Assembly (NCBI RefSeq): GCF_013387495.1
Contig: NZ_JABZEE010000015.1
Span: forward strand, 1-64,000
Reading direction: 5' to 3'
DNA from: Streptomyces sp. PKU-EA00015
Lineage (GTDB): Bacteria > Actinomycetota > Actinomycetes > Streptomycetales > Streptomycetaceae
DNA length: 64,000 nucleotides
A program made the position numbers and the translations under genes. Positions within the stretch are counted from its first letter, which is position 1, and every line of letters starts with the position of its first letter. Of the stretch, positions 8,017-16,446 are shown in pieces. The notes beneath the pieces are model-generated. The model searched no databases, was not told the origin of the DNA, and was given only the letters and a program-made list of their open reading frames with translations.

Positions 8017-8655
8017 ATGCCCCTCGACGCCCCCGACCGCCCCGCCTTCCTGCTGCTGCACGGCTGGCAGCACCACCGCCCGGACGGGCACTGGCTGCGC
8101 TGGCTGGACGGGCGGCTGAGCGATGCCGGTCATGACTCGTCGTACCCCCAGCTGCCGGACCCGGACCGGCCGGACCTGCGGACCTGGCTCGACGCGCTGG
8201 ACGAGAGGCTCACGGCTCTGCGGGGGCGGGAGATCGTCGTCTGCCACAGCCTCGGATGCCTGCTGTGGCTGCACGCGGTGGCCCGCCGGCCCGGCCGGGT
8301 CCTGGCCGGCCGGGTCCTGCTGGTGGCGCCTCCGGCACCGGAGACGGCGGCCGGTCATCCGGAGATCGCCGCGTTCGCCCACTCCGGAGTGACGGGCCGC
8401 GACGTCGCGGCCGCGGCGCCCGGGGGCACCCGGCTGGTGGCGTCGGACAACGATCCTTACTGCCCCGAGGGCGCTCTGGCCGTCTTCGCGACGCCGTTGG
8501 GACTGGACAGCGACCTCCTGCCCGGAGGAGCGCATCTGGACCTCGACGCCGGGTACGGTCCCTGGCCGGCCGTGCTCGACTGGTGCCTGGACCCGGGCGT
8601 GCGCGTCGTACCGGCGGCCTCCTCGCCCGGAGCGGGCCACGTCGTCGCCGAATGA
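8017..8655 (+). CDS. RBBP9/YdeN family alpha/beta hydrolase
   Basis: A 212-residue serine hydrolase of the small RBBP9/YdeN type. FLLLHGWQHH is the oxyanion strand, VVCHSLGCLLWL holds the nucleophile Ser in a CHSLG elbow, LVASDNDPYCP carries the acid Asp, and the GGAHLDLDAGYGPWP segment carries the His. These are the four landmarks of the family. Cytosolic, monocistronic, substrate unknown. ATG 8017 has only a weak ribosome site, but an upstream extension to 7972 would add unrelated Arg-rich sequence. Confidence 0.88.
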   Translation: MPLDAPDRPAFLLLHGWQHHRPDGHWLRWLDGRLSDAGHDSSYPQLPDPDRPDLRTWLDALDERLTALRGREIVVCHSLGCLLWLHAVARRPGRVLAGRVLLVAPPAPETAAGHPEIAAFAHSGVTGRDVAAAAPGGTRLVASDNDPYCPEGALAVFATPLGLDSDLLPGGAHLDLDAGYGPWPAVLDWCLDPGVRVVPAASSPGAGHVVAE

Positions 8656-8670
8656 GCGCACGGGCGTCGA

Positions 8671-8871
8671 TCACGAGCTCTTCAGTGCCGTGCTGAAGGC
8701 GTCCATGCAGGAGGAGCAGTAGCGTTCGACGGCTGCTTCGAGCTGGGGTGCCGTGGCGGGGGACAACTCCAGGGGGACTCCGCACAGGGGACTGGCGGAC
8801 GTTCCCTTGCTGATCACATGCCAGATCAGTTCGCCTCGGTCGGCGGTGGCCTCGGCGCGCATCTCGTACAT
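8671..8871 (-). CDS. Small Cys-containing protein of unknown function
   Basis: A 66-residue protein with one isolated Cys (SPLCGVPL) and a C-terminal CSSC pair, which could bind a metal or form a disulfide. It resembles small conserved Streptomyces hypothetical proteins. ATG 8871 has AGAAAGG upstream; the frame stays open to 8916. It is convergent with the YdeN-like hydrolase, 15 bases apart. Confidence 0.6.
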   Translation of the reverse strand: MYEMRAEATADRGELIWHVISKGTSASPLCGVPLELSPATAPQLEAAVERYCSSCMDAFSTALKSS

Positions 8872-9279
8872 CGGCGTGCCTTTCTCTCGCGGGCCCGACA
8901 AACGGCCCGTCCCCATGGGAGCCCGTCTCGGCCGAACGGACCAACGGGGAGGGCCGAACGGGGGAAAAGGAGCGGGAGTGGTTTACCGGGCGGGGAGCAC
9001 CAGTGGCGCCGGTGCACCTGGGAGACGTGCGGTTTCGCGGACCGGACGGCCCGGGACCCACCTCCACGGTGTCACGCCCTGCCGGACACCGCCGGGTGCA
9101 GCCGTCGCGCCGCCTCGCGCCCGATCCGTCAGGACGCGCTTCCATGGGCAGCCGGCGGGTCGTGTTCTCGTGTGCCGTCCATGTCGCCCGGCCGGAGGCG
9201 GACACGGACGGGCGTCCGCCCGCGGCTTCCGCGAGCGGGCCGGTGGCGGGCCTAGCCTGTGCATGGTCCTGGAGGTGTG
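8872..9279. other. Intergenic region
   Basis: About 400 bases between two divergent genes. Every frame is open in stretches, as expected at this GC content, but none has a start with a ribosome site or a recognisable product. No clear palindrome or repeat was found. Confidence 0.45.
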
Positions 9280-10422
9280 ATGGTCCACGTCGACCCCGTT
9301 CGCAAGCCGGTCACCGTGACGCGCGCGCAGGTACTGGACTACCGGGTGGCAGTGCACCGCATCGAGCACCCGTCCGACGACCCGCTCCGCGACGGCGTGG
9401 TGGTGGCCGGGGTTCAGGACTCCCCGCCCGGCCGCACCGCGGCCCTCGCCCTGCGGGCACGCGGCGAGAGCCCCGATGCCGAACGCCTCGCCCTGGTCCA
9501 CTCCATGCGCGCCGCCACGCACCTGCACCGGGCCGAGGACCTGGCCACTCTCGCGGCAGCGCTCCGTCCGGACGAAGCCCGCGACCTGGCCAAGGAACAT
9601 CTCGGTCCCTTCGGGCGAGAGCCGGCCGCCGAGCGCATTGGCCTCGGTGCCGCGGTCGGCCAAGTCGCCGAAGCGATGCGGGCGGTGACCGCCGACGGGC
9701 GGGCCCGCACGAAGGGCGAGCTGAGCACCGCACTCAGCGAGGTGGTCGACCTGCGGCTGCGCCCGTGGTGCCAGGGCTGCGGCGTACACCACGTGCAGGA
9801 CACCCTGTTCCGGTACGCCACCTTGCAGGCCGGGCTGTGCATCGCGGTGCGCACCGCAGGACCGTTCCCCTACGTACGGCGGTCCACGGGCCGGCGCCGA
9901 CCCGATCCGCAGGACAGCCGCAGCCTGCTCGTCCGCCGGTTCCTGCGGTGGTGCGGTCCGGCACGTCCGGCGGACCTCGCGAAGTGGCTGGCACTCACCC
10001 CGGCGGGCGCCCGGCGCCTGTGGGACCCGCTCGGTGACCAACTCGCCGAGGTCACCGTCGAGGGGCGGCGCGGCTGGGTGCACCACGAGGACCTCGACGC
10101 GCTGCTGACCGCGCCCGCCGCCTCCGAGGTCCGGCTGCTGCCGCCGTACGATCCGCTGACCGAACTCGCCGACCGCGAACTCCTGCTGCCGGACCGGGCC
10201 CGGCGCGGCGCCGTCTGGCGCGCGACGGCACCCCCCGGCGTGCTGATCGTCCGCGGCGAGATCGCCGGCACCTGGCGCCGACGCGCCACAGCACAACGGG
10301 TGACCGTCACGATCCAGCCGTTCGACACCCTCACCTCCACCGAGCGCCGCGCCGCCCGCCGGCACGCCGAGGTACTGCACGAGAACGCGGGTCACGCCGT
10401 GGAGACACAGTTCGCTCCGTGA
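9280..10422 (+). CDS. Winged-helix DNA-binding protein, AlkZ-like (HTH_42)
   Basis: A 380-residue protein of the family that includes the interstrand-crosslink glycosylase AlkZ and its YcaQ relatives. The N-terminal VTRAQVLDYRVAVHRI opening, the central AVRTAG segment, the winged-helix part around RRFLRWCGPARPADLAKW, and the C-terminal LLPPYDPLTELAD block are characteristic. The known role of the family is excision of bulky or crosslinked bases. The QxQ motif of classical AlkZ is not obvious, so DNA glycosylase activity is uncertain. ATG 9280 follows GGAGG closely. Confidence 0.8.
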   Translation: MVHVDPVRKPVTVTRAQVLDYRVAVHRIEHPSDDPLRDGVVVAGVQDSPPGRTAALALRARGESPDAERLALVHSMRAATHLHRAEDLATLAAALRPDEARDLAKEHLGPFGREPAAERIGLGAAVGQVAEAMRAVTADGRARTKGELSTALSEVVDLRLRPWCQGCGVHHVQDTLFRYATLQAGLCIAVRTAGPFPYVRRSTGRRRPDPQDSRSLLVRRFLRWCGPARPADLAKWLALTPAGARRLWDPLGDQLAEVTVEGRRGWVHHEDLDALLTAPAASEVRLLPPYDPLTELADRELLLPDRARRGAVWRATAPPGVLIVRGEIAGTWRRRATAQRVTVTIQPFDTLTSTERRAARRHAEVLHENAGHAVETQFAP

Positions 10423-10453
10423 ACCGGCCCGGCTGCAGCGGATGCCGGAACGG

Positions 10454-11020
10454 CTACTGGAGACCGGACACCTCGAAGACGTTCCGCGCCATCTCCCGTT
10501 CGAGCCGTTCGGCCAGCTCGCGCATGACGTCCGCGCCGCACAGCAGCAGCCCTTCGGCACGGCTGGTCCGGCCGCCCTCGTCGAGGAGCAGCCACAGCTG
10601 CGGGTCGGCGACCAGGACCCGCGGATCGAGCTCGACCCGGCCCCCGTCCGTGTCCCGCAGCACGATGCGCTGTGCCACGCCGTCCGCCCAGCGGACCGAC
10701 ACCAGCCGGTCCATGCGTACACGCCGTTCGCGCAGCAGACCGCGCGACACCAGGAAGCGCGAACCCCAGGAATTTTCCCCCACGGTCACCTTCGGCGGCA
10801 CGAGCACCACGAACAGCAGGACGGCCAGCGCGGTCCACAGCGCGGTACGCGCCGGCGTCAATCCGGCCGCGATCGCGTCGACGGCCAGCAGCATCGTGAG
10901 GAGCACGGTGGCGCAGACGGCCGCGAACCGCACGTGCAGCGCCCAGCCGCCGTGCCGTGGCGCACGGGAGGCGGCGCCTCTCCCGCCCCGCCCCCGAAGC
11001 GATCCACTGATGCGCCTCAT
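10454..11020 (-). CDS. Membrane protein with PH-like domain
   Basis: A 188-residue protein. A basic N-terminus (residues 1-30) is followed by two hydrophobic segments (FAAVCATVLLTMLLAVDAI and ALWTALAVLLFVVLVP). The remainder is a soluble strand-rich domain (SRFLVSRGLLRERRVRMDRL) as in bacterial PH-domain (YdbT/DUF2581-like) proteins, with a final amphipathic helix. ATG 11020 is preferred over upstream in-frame starts because it begins just before the basic stretch. Likely inner-membrane, function unknown. Convergent with the AlkZ-like gene. Confidence 0.7.
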   Translation of the reverse strand: MRRISGSLRGRGGRGAASRAPRHGGWALHVRFAAVCATVLLTMLLAVDAIAAGLTPARTALWTALAVLLFVVLVPPKVTVGENSWGSRFLVSRGLLRERRVRMDRLVSVRWADGVAQRIVLRDTDGGRVELDPRVLVADPQLWLLLDEGGRTSRAEGLLLCGADVMRELAERLEREMARNVFEVSGLQ

Positions 11021-11189
11021 GACGGCGACCGTAGACCCCGCGCGGGCCCGGGCGCAGGGCTTGACGCAGAACTGACCTTCTGCAGGAGCCCCCTTGACGG
11101 ACGGCACGGGCGTTGTCGGCGAGGACACGGCCCCACAGAATGGTCTCTCGTCCTGCCGAGCGCCGCCGCACGGCAGGACGCACCTCCGG

Positions 11190-12119
11190 CTACGACAGCG
11201 TGTCGGTGACCACCGACGCCGCCTGAGCGATCAGCCTGTTGTCGAAGGCGGCGTCCTTCTCGCTGCGGTTCGACATGATCGCCACGACGATGGGGGAGGC
11301 GTCGGGGGGCCACACGACGGCGATGTCGTTGCGCGCGCCGTAACCGCTGCCCGTCCCGGTCTTGTCGCCGACCACCCACCCCTTGGGCACCCCGGCCCTG
11401 ATCAGCTCGTCCCCGGTCTTGTTGGTCCGCAGCCACGTGGTGAGCTGCGCGCGTTCCGCTTGGCCCAGGACGTCTCCGAGGACGAACGCGCGCAGGTTCC
11501 CGGCCATCGCCCGCGGCGTACTCGTGTCCCGCGTGTCGCCCGGAGCCCATCGGCTCAGCTCGGGCTCGCGGCGCTCCATCCGCGTGACGTCGTCGCCGAG
11601 CTCCTCCAGTACGGCGTCGAGGCCCTTCGGCCCGCCGAGCCGGTCGAAGAGCAGGTTGGCCGCCGCGTTGTCGCTGTAGCGGACGGCGGCCTCGCACAGC
11701 GCCCGCAGGGTCATTCCGGTCCCGACGTGCTTCTCGGTCACGGGGGAGTGGGTGATCAGGTCGTCCCTGGAGTACGTGATCACCTGGTCCATGCCGCCCG
11801 GGGAGTGCTGTCGCAGCACCGCACCGGCGGCCAGCGCCTTGAACGTGGAGGCGTAGGCGAAGCGTTGGCCGTCCTTGTAGGCCACCTCGCGTCCGCTGCC
11901 GGTGTCGACGGCGTAGACGCCGAGCCGCGCGTCGTACCGGCGCTCGAGCTCCTGGAAGGCGCCGACGAACGGCTTCGCGGCCGTAGTCGCCCTCGTCGTC
12001 TGCGCGGACGGAGACGACGAGACCGGCGGGCCGCCGTCCTGGCCGCACGCGGCCAGCGGGACGAGCGCGAGCACGGCAACGGCGCCGACAACGGTGCGCC
12101 GGACACAGGTGCGCTGCAT
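11190..12119 (-). CDS. Class A beta-lactamase, lipoprotein
   Basis: A 309-residue serine beta-lactamase. Residues 1-24 form a lipoprotein signal peptide ending in LAAC, so the protein is probably anchored at Cys25. All class A motifs are visible: STFK (91-94, nucleophile Ser91), SDN (149-151), the omega loop with Glu185 in EPELS (185-189), and KTG (253-255). The residue matching Ambler Asn170 is Ser here, an uncommon change next to the deacylating Glu. It is monocistronic and no BlaI/BlaR or AmpR-type regulator lies beside it. It should hydrolyse penicillins or early cephalosporins at the outer face of the membrane. Confidence 0.95.
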   Translation of the reverse strand: MQRTCVRRTVVGAVAVLALVPLAACGQDGGPPVSSSPSAQTTRATTAAKPFVGAFQELERRYDARLGVYAVDTGSGREVAYKDGQRFAYASTFKALAAGAVLRQHSPGGMDQVITYSRDDLITHSPVTEKHVGTGMTLRALCEAAVRYSDNAAANLLFDRLGGPKGLDAVLEELGDDVTRMERREPELSRWAPGDTRDTSTPRAMAGNLRAFVLGDVLGQAERAQLTTWLRTNKTGDELIRAGVPKGWVVGDKTGTGSGYGARNDIAVVWPPDASPIVVAIMSNRSEKDAAFDNRLIAQAASVVTDTLS

Positions 12120-12377
12120 GGTCCGAACCTCCAAAGAGCCCCGCACGCAGGGCGGATGAGGGGATGGAACGGCACGACCCCATCCCGGTGCGTGGTCGTG
12201 AGTGCCGGGGCCATCCTCACCTCCGGGCTGCCATGCGGTCCCATGCGCTCGTGCGCCGTTCCATGCTGATCCGGCACAGGGTTCGGGATGTGGATCTGGT
12301 GGGAGCGTGTCGCACGAGGAGGGGACAGAGGCCAGATCCTCGGTCGTGCCGTCGCTGCGTATCCGAGCGGCCCGCCC

Positions 12378-13655
12378 TCACCGGCCGGAGTGGCGGTGCA
12401 CCACGACCTGAAGCGGTGCGCGGAAGGAGAGCAGGCCGAGCATCGGCGGCTGCGTCCCCGGTTCCACGAGCGCCGCGTCCGGCAGAGCACGGGCTGCCGC
12501 CCGCAGAGCGACCGCGGCTTCGGTGCGGGCCAGGGAGGCGCCCAGGCAGCGGTGCCGTCCCGCACCGAACGCCAGGTGGTGCCGGATGTTCTCCCGGTGC
12601 GGGCACAGCCGTTCGGGGTCGTCGAACACCTCGGGGTCCGACCCGGTGCCCATCAGCATCAGCAGCAGCTGCGCTCCGGCCGGCAGGCGCACACCGGACA
12701 GTTCCGTCTCACGCGCGGTCACCCGGCGCCAGGTGGTGACCGGCGGCTCCCGCCGCAGGATCTCCTCCACCCACGCCTCGGCGAAGCCGTCCTCCCGTGC
12801 GACGCGCGACCAGACCTGCGGATCGGACACGGCCCGCAGGAGCGCCGTGGAGATCAGTTGCCCGGTGGTGGACTGCCCGGCGATGAACACGAAGAAGCAC
12901 ACGGCCACAGCGGTCGCGGCGTCCAGCGGCGTGCCGTCCGGCTTCCGGTGCCGGCGCAGTCCGCCGATGAGCCCGTCCGTCGCCGCGGCCGAGGACACCT
13001 GCGCGGTCAGCCACTGGTGGAACGCACCGACCTGCTCCGCCAGGTGGAGCTGCCGATCGGCGGGAGGGCGACCGTAGAAGAGTTCCAGTGCGGCGTCGCT
13101 CCACGTCGCGAGCGTGGAGGCGGAGACGCCGTCGATGCCGAGGAGCCGCATCATCACGCGGCACGGCAGGAGCCGCGCGTACTCGGCGGCCAGATCGCAG
13201 CGGCCGCCGGCGGCGTAGCGGGACCGCGGACCGGACAGCATCTCCGCAGCGGTCTGCTCGACCGTCGGCACTGCCGCCGCGACGCGCTCGGCGTTGAAGA
13301 AGCGCATGACCAGGCGCCGGAGGTCCGCGTGGTCGGCGCCGCGGTTGTTGGCCAGTGCGGGCGGCAGGGAGAAACCCGCCCTGGCGAGGGTACGCAGTAC
13401 GCGCACGGGCAGGGGTGTCACGGAGTGCTGGGCGTTGTCCGGCAGATACGTCCCCGGGTCGAGCAGCACGCTCCGCACGTCCGCATAGCGGCTGACCAGC
13501 CACAGGCCGGTGTCCGGATCGAAGTGGACGGGCGAGGTGCTCCGCAGCGCTGCCAGCGTGGGGAACGGGTCGGCGACGAACGGCGGGTCGAAGAGGCCGG
13601 GAATGCCGGGAAGTCCGGTCGGCAGGGGTGCCGGACGTGTCTCCGTGGTTGCCAC
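12378..13655 (-). CDS. Cytochrome P450
   Basis: A 425-residue bacterial class I P450. The I-helix AGQSTT oxygen-activation motif, the K-helix ExxR (EILR) and the heme loop FGAGRHRCLG with ligand Cys about residue 370 are all intact. GTG 13655 is chosen for GGAGAA at about ten bases. No ferredoxin or ferredoxin reductase lies nearby, so electrons must come from elsewhere. Its neighbour on the same strand is an MpaB-like oxygenase, separated by 384 bases with decayed sequence. Substrate unknown; such P450s decorate secondary metabolites or attack xenobiotics. Confidence 0.95.
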   Translation of the reverse strand: MATTETRPAPLPTGLPGIPGLFDPPFVADPFPTLAALRSTSPVHFDPDTGLWLVSRYADVRSVLLDPGTYLPDNAQHSVTPLPVRVLRTLARAGFSLPPALANNRGADHADLRRLVMRFFNAERVAAAVPTVEQTAAEMLSGPRSRYAAGGRCDLAAEYARLLPCRVMMRLLGIDGVSASTLATWSDAALELFYGRPPADRQLHLAEQVGAFHQWLTAQVSSAAATDGLIGGLRRHRKPDGTPLDAATAVAVCFFVFIAGQSTTGQLISTALLRAVSDPQVWSRVAREDGFAEAWVEEILRREPPVTTWRRVTARETELSGVRLPAGAQLLLMLMGTGSDPEVFDDPERLCPHRENIRHHLAFGAGRHRCLGASLARTEAAVALRAAARALPDAALVEPGTQPPMLGLLSFRAPLQVVVHRHSGR

Positions 13656-13848
13656 GCGCGTGTTCTCCGTCAAGGCGTACGGACCATCACCCGACGGGGG
13701 ACAGTTGACCAAGCTGCCCGCTCGGGGCCGAGGCCACACGATAACCGACCGGGTGAGCGGGGCGTCGTGCGCCCCCGCCCGGGGCGGGCCCTGGCGCGGA
13801 CCACGGCCGGCTCGGCGTAGGCGGCCCGGGGCGCGGCGTCGGCCGGGC

Positions 13849-13953
13849 GTTGCCGCCCACGAGGATCTTCCCGCCCTGCGCCTGCACCCGGGCGAGGGCG
13901 TAGTCACCGTCCTCGACGAAGCCGAGCGACAGGACGTGACCCCGCACGCGGCC
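13849..13953 (-). pseudogene. Possible fragment of a VOC-fold gene
   Basis: About 35 codons read GHVLSLGFVEDGDYALARVQ followed by AQGGKILVGGN. This resembles the end of one VOC module (DVDAALARVEAAGGKV type). No start or rest of the fold is readable around it. The 384-base gap 13656-14039 holds nothing else recognised. Confidence 0.3.
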
Positions 13954-14039
13954 GGGCGGGGCCTCGTCACAGCGCGTCCGCACCGCGGTGCACAGCAAGG
14001 GACGCACCCCGGAACCGACCGCACGGCCGCTCCGCGTCC

Positions 14040-14933
14040 TCACCGAGGCGGTCGTCGCGCGGTCGGTGCGGTGCGGGAGGGAGCCAGGGCCCAGCGGATG
14101 GCCCGGGTGAGGGCGTGGCCGGTGAGACGGACGGCGGTCTCCGTGGCGGGGCCCGGGTTCGGCAGGCCCAGGGAGCTGCGGGCCCACGGGGGCAGCGCGG
14201 CGACCGCGTTCGCGGCCAGCAGGGCGTAGGGCCCCTTGGCCACGAGCGGCAGGGGCGGATGGAGCAGGATGAACCGCGCCGCCTCGCGGGCTTCCGTGGT
14301 GCCGCGCAGTTCGGGGCGGTAGGCGTCGATCCGGTCTGCCAGCTCACGCCGGTCGCGCGGTGGATCGAGTACGCCGAGGGCCGATGCCACGCGTGCCATG
14401 TCGGCGATGTACGCGTCGCAGCCTGCGCCGTCGAGGGGGTGGGCGCCGAAGCGCTGGTGGGCCCCGAGGAAGCTGTCGACCTCGGCCACGTGGACCCAGC
14501 CCAGAAGGTGCGGGTCGGCCGCGTGGTAGGGCCGGCCGTCGGCCGTCGTGCCCCGTGTGCGCTCGTGAACCGCGCGGACGCGGTCCACGGCGGCCTGCGC
14601 GTCGTCCGCGGTGCCGAACGTGGTCACGGCGAGGAAGGTGCTCGTGCGCTGCAGGCGTCCCCACGGGTCGCCGCGGTATCCGGAATGCGCGTCCACGGCG
14701 GCCATCGCGAGGGGGTGCAGGGACTGCAGGAGGAGGGCGCGCAGCCCGCCGATGAACATGGACGCGTCGCCCTGCACGGTACGGATGGGCCGCTCGGGCC
14801 CGAACCACCGTGGTCCCGGTGTGTGGTGGATACGCTCCCTGGTGGCAGGGCCGACCGGGCCTGCGACGCGGCGGAAGATCCCGGCTCCCACCCGCTTCCG
14901 CAGGTCCCCGAGGACAGGCGCGGACCCGTTCAT
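14040..14933 (-). CDS. MpaB-type oxygenase (DUF2236)
   Basis: A 297-residue all-helical protein of the DUF2236 family, whose studied members are the fungal MpaB' and the latex-clearing oxygenase LcpK30, heme enzymes with His ligands. The signature block FIGGLRALLLQSLHPLAMAA is followed by WGRLQRTSTFLAVTTFGT and, later, the conserved LLGWVHVAEVDSFL. Arg and His of these blocks match those thought to hold heme. ATG 14933 gives normal length. It could act with the P450 downstream on the same strand, but no evidence beyond proximity supports this. Confidence 0.85.
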   Translation of the reverse strand: MNGSAPVLGDLRKRVGAGIFRRVAGPVGPATRERIHHTPGPRWFGPERPIRTVQGDASMFIGGLRALLLQSLHPLAMAAVDAHSGYRGDPWGRLQRTSTFLAVTTFGTADDAQAAVDRVRAVHERTRGTTADGRPYHAADPHLLGWVHVAEVDSFLGAHQRFGAHPLDGAGCDAYIADMARVASALGVLDPPRDRRELADRIDAYRPELRGTTEAREAARFILLHPPLPLVAKGPYALLAANAVAALPPWARSSLGLPNPGPATETAVRLTGHALTRAIRWALAPSRTAPTARRPPR

Positions 14934-15213
14934 GGCCCAAGTATCGACCCGGGCGGGCGGGGGTGTCACCACGCGTGGCGAGCCGGGCCGCCGGAGCCCC
15001 GCACCGGGCACCCGCCGGCGCGATTCGGGTGCAGCGGCGTCGTCGTGCGCGTAGGCGCAGAGTGAGGGGGAACCCGCCCGTGGTACCGACCGAAAACGCA
15101 TCCGAGGAACAGGAGGGCGTATGGGCACCTGGCCACTCACCTCTCAGGGCTGGGCCAGAGAAGGACCCGGACGGCGGACGTCAGGAGCTGCCGGTGAAGG
15201 GAAGTCGGTCGAC

Positions 15214-15552
15214 GTGACCACGAACGAGCGGCAGGGCGAGCAGCGAATCGGTGTCAGGGTGCACGAGGACGTCGCCTTCGTGTTCAAGGGCCTGGCGGCA
15301 CGCAGAGCGGCGCCGGAGTTCTCCTCCGGCGCCGCGGCGGCCTACGAGTGGGCGATGGGACATGCGGAGCGGTCACCCGTCACGGGCGCGGGCGCCGACG
15401 GCATTCCCGGCCTGCGGCTGCTGACCGCCGAGGTGGACGCGGCGGTGGTCCAGCTGGACGACCCCACTCTGCAGGCCGGGAAGCGCGACTACGTCCGCGG
15501 AGTGCACGACGCACTCGCCTGGGTCTGCGGATACAGCGACCACGTGGCGTGA
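15214..15552 (+). CDS. Conserved hypothetical protein
   Basis: A 112-residue cytosolic protein that I do not recognise. GTG 15214 has GAAGGG upstream; the frame is open to 15121. The middle part (EFSSGAAAAYEWAMGHAERSP) and the C-terminal helix ending YSDHVA suggest a mostly helical fold. Convergent with the next gene. Confidence 0.55.
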   Translation: MTTNERQGEQRIGVRVHEDVAFVFKGLAARRAAPEFSSGAAAAYEWAMGHAERSPVTGAGADGIPGLRLLTAEVDAAVVQLDDPTLQAGKRDYVRGVHDALAWVCGYSDHVA

Positions 15553-15600
15553 GCCGGACCGTCCGTCGAGTCCCGGCCCGCCGCCACGAAGGCCGTCAGC

Positions 15601-15972
15601 TCAGCGGTCGGAGTAGCTGAAGTCCCCCACCGTCCAGGCGCTCACGTCCTTGATGGCGATGCGGTACATGCCGCCGGTCTCGGGAATCCCCACACTGCCC
15701 TGGAGGATTCTCGCGACATGGAAGTGCAGGTACGAGGGGGCCTCACCGTGCCGGTCGCGCCAGACTCCGGCCCGCGTGAACACGGGGGAGAAGGCACCCA
15801 GTTGGTCCGAGTCCTTCAGTACTTCGGCCACTCGCTCCCGCCAGACGGCCTCCGGAGCCAGCCGTCCTGTGATGACGGCGCCGGGGATCACGACGGTGAG
15901 GGACATCTGATTGGAGTGCTCGGACTCCACCATGGCGGCGATGTCGACGAGCAGGTCATCAGGGTTCGACAT
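15601..15972 (-). CDS. GvpU-like protein (tentative)
   Basis: A 123-residue protein. The arrangement of an N-terminal helix (NPDDLLVDIAAMVESEH), a strand pair (MSLTVVIPGAVITGRLAPEA), a helix (WRERVAEVLKDSD) and a strand YLHFHVARIL resembles the small accessory gas vesicle protein GvpU, where a V-x-G-x-x-I-S/T-G strand and an FIHLKDA strand occupy the same places. A gas vesicle cluster starts about 5 kb away, which fits but does not prove it. Otherwise a conserved hypothetical protein. ATG 15972. Confidence 0.45.
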   Translation of the reverse strand: MSNPDDLLVDIAAMVESEHSNQMSLTVVIPGAVITGRLAPEAVWRERVAEVLKDSDQLGAFSPVFTRAGVWRDRHGEAPSYLHFHVARILQGSVGIPETGGMYRIAIKDVSAWTVGDFSYSDR

Positions 15973-16207
15973 GAGCGCCGATTCTACATGTGCCGCCTTT
16001 CCGGAGCCGTTCCTCCACCGGTCTTGTGAACGGCGCCGCCGGAACCGGCGAAGCGGCCGCCCATCCGCATGACCTTCGCCGGAACACCCCCGGCGGGTCG
16101 CGGGTCGACGGCCGAGCTCCTGGCCGGCTTCGGAGCCACAGCGGTGGCGCGGGACCTCTACGACCTCGCCGCGGCGTGGAGGCCCCCACGCGCTGAACGG
16201 GAGGCCC

Positions 16208-16335
16208 GCCGTGCTTGCTACGCTGCGTACCGCGTCCCGTGGGGGAAGTCCGGTGGGAATCCGGCGCTGACCCGCAACGGTAAGCGCGCCCGCCCGTCAG
16301 GGCAGGCCGCGCAAGCCCGATCACCCGTGGGACGG
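16208..16335 (+). ncRNA. Cobalamin (adenosylcobalamin) riboswitch
   Basis: The core GGGGAAGTCCGGTGGGAATC (from 16241) continues into GCGCTGACCCGCAACGGTAA (16265-16284), which is the conserved B12-element core. The GCAAGCCCGATCACC segment (16311-16325) occupies the place of the B12 box. It lies about 110 bases before the permease start. Downstream, CTCGC and GCGAG (16352 to about 16369) can pair and may form part of the expression platform. Regulation of the three transporter genes by corrinoid is expected: repression when cobalamin is plentiful. Confidence 0.9.
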
Positions 16336-16446
16336 CTGGAGTTCCCGACTGCTCGCCGCGGACTGCGAGAGGGATGGCGTACGTCCTCGTCATGAGGGCC
16401 ACCCCTTGATGTGTACGGACGCGGCCCGAGGCGAAGGACCGCACGC

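Noticed and set aside
8983..10722. 579-codon minus-strand frame opposite the AlkZ-like gene
   Set aside because: Composition is shadow-like and the plus-strand gene has clear family motifs and a ribosome site.
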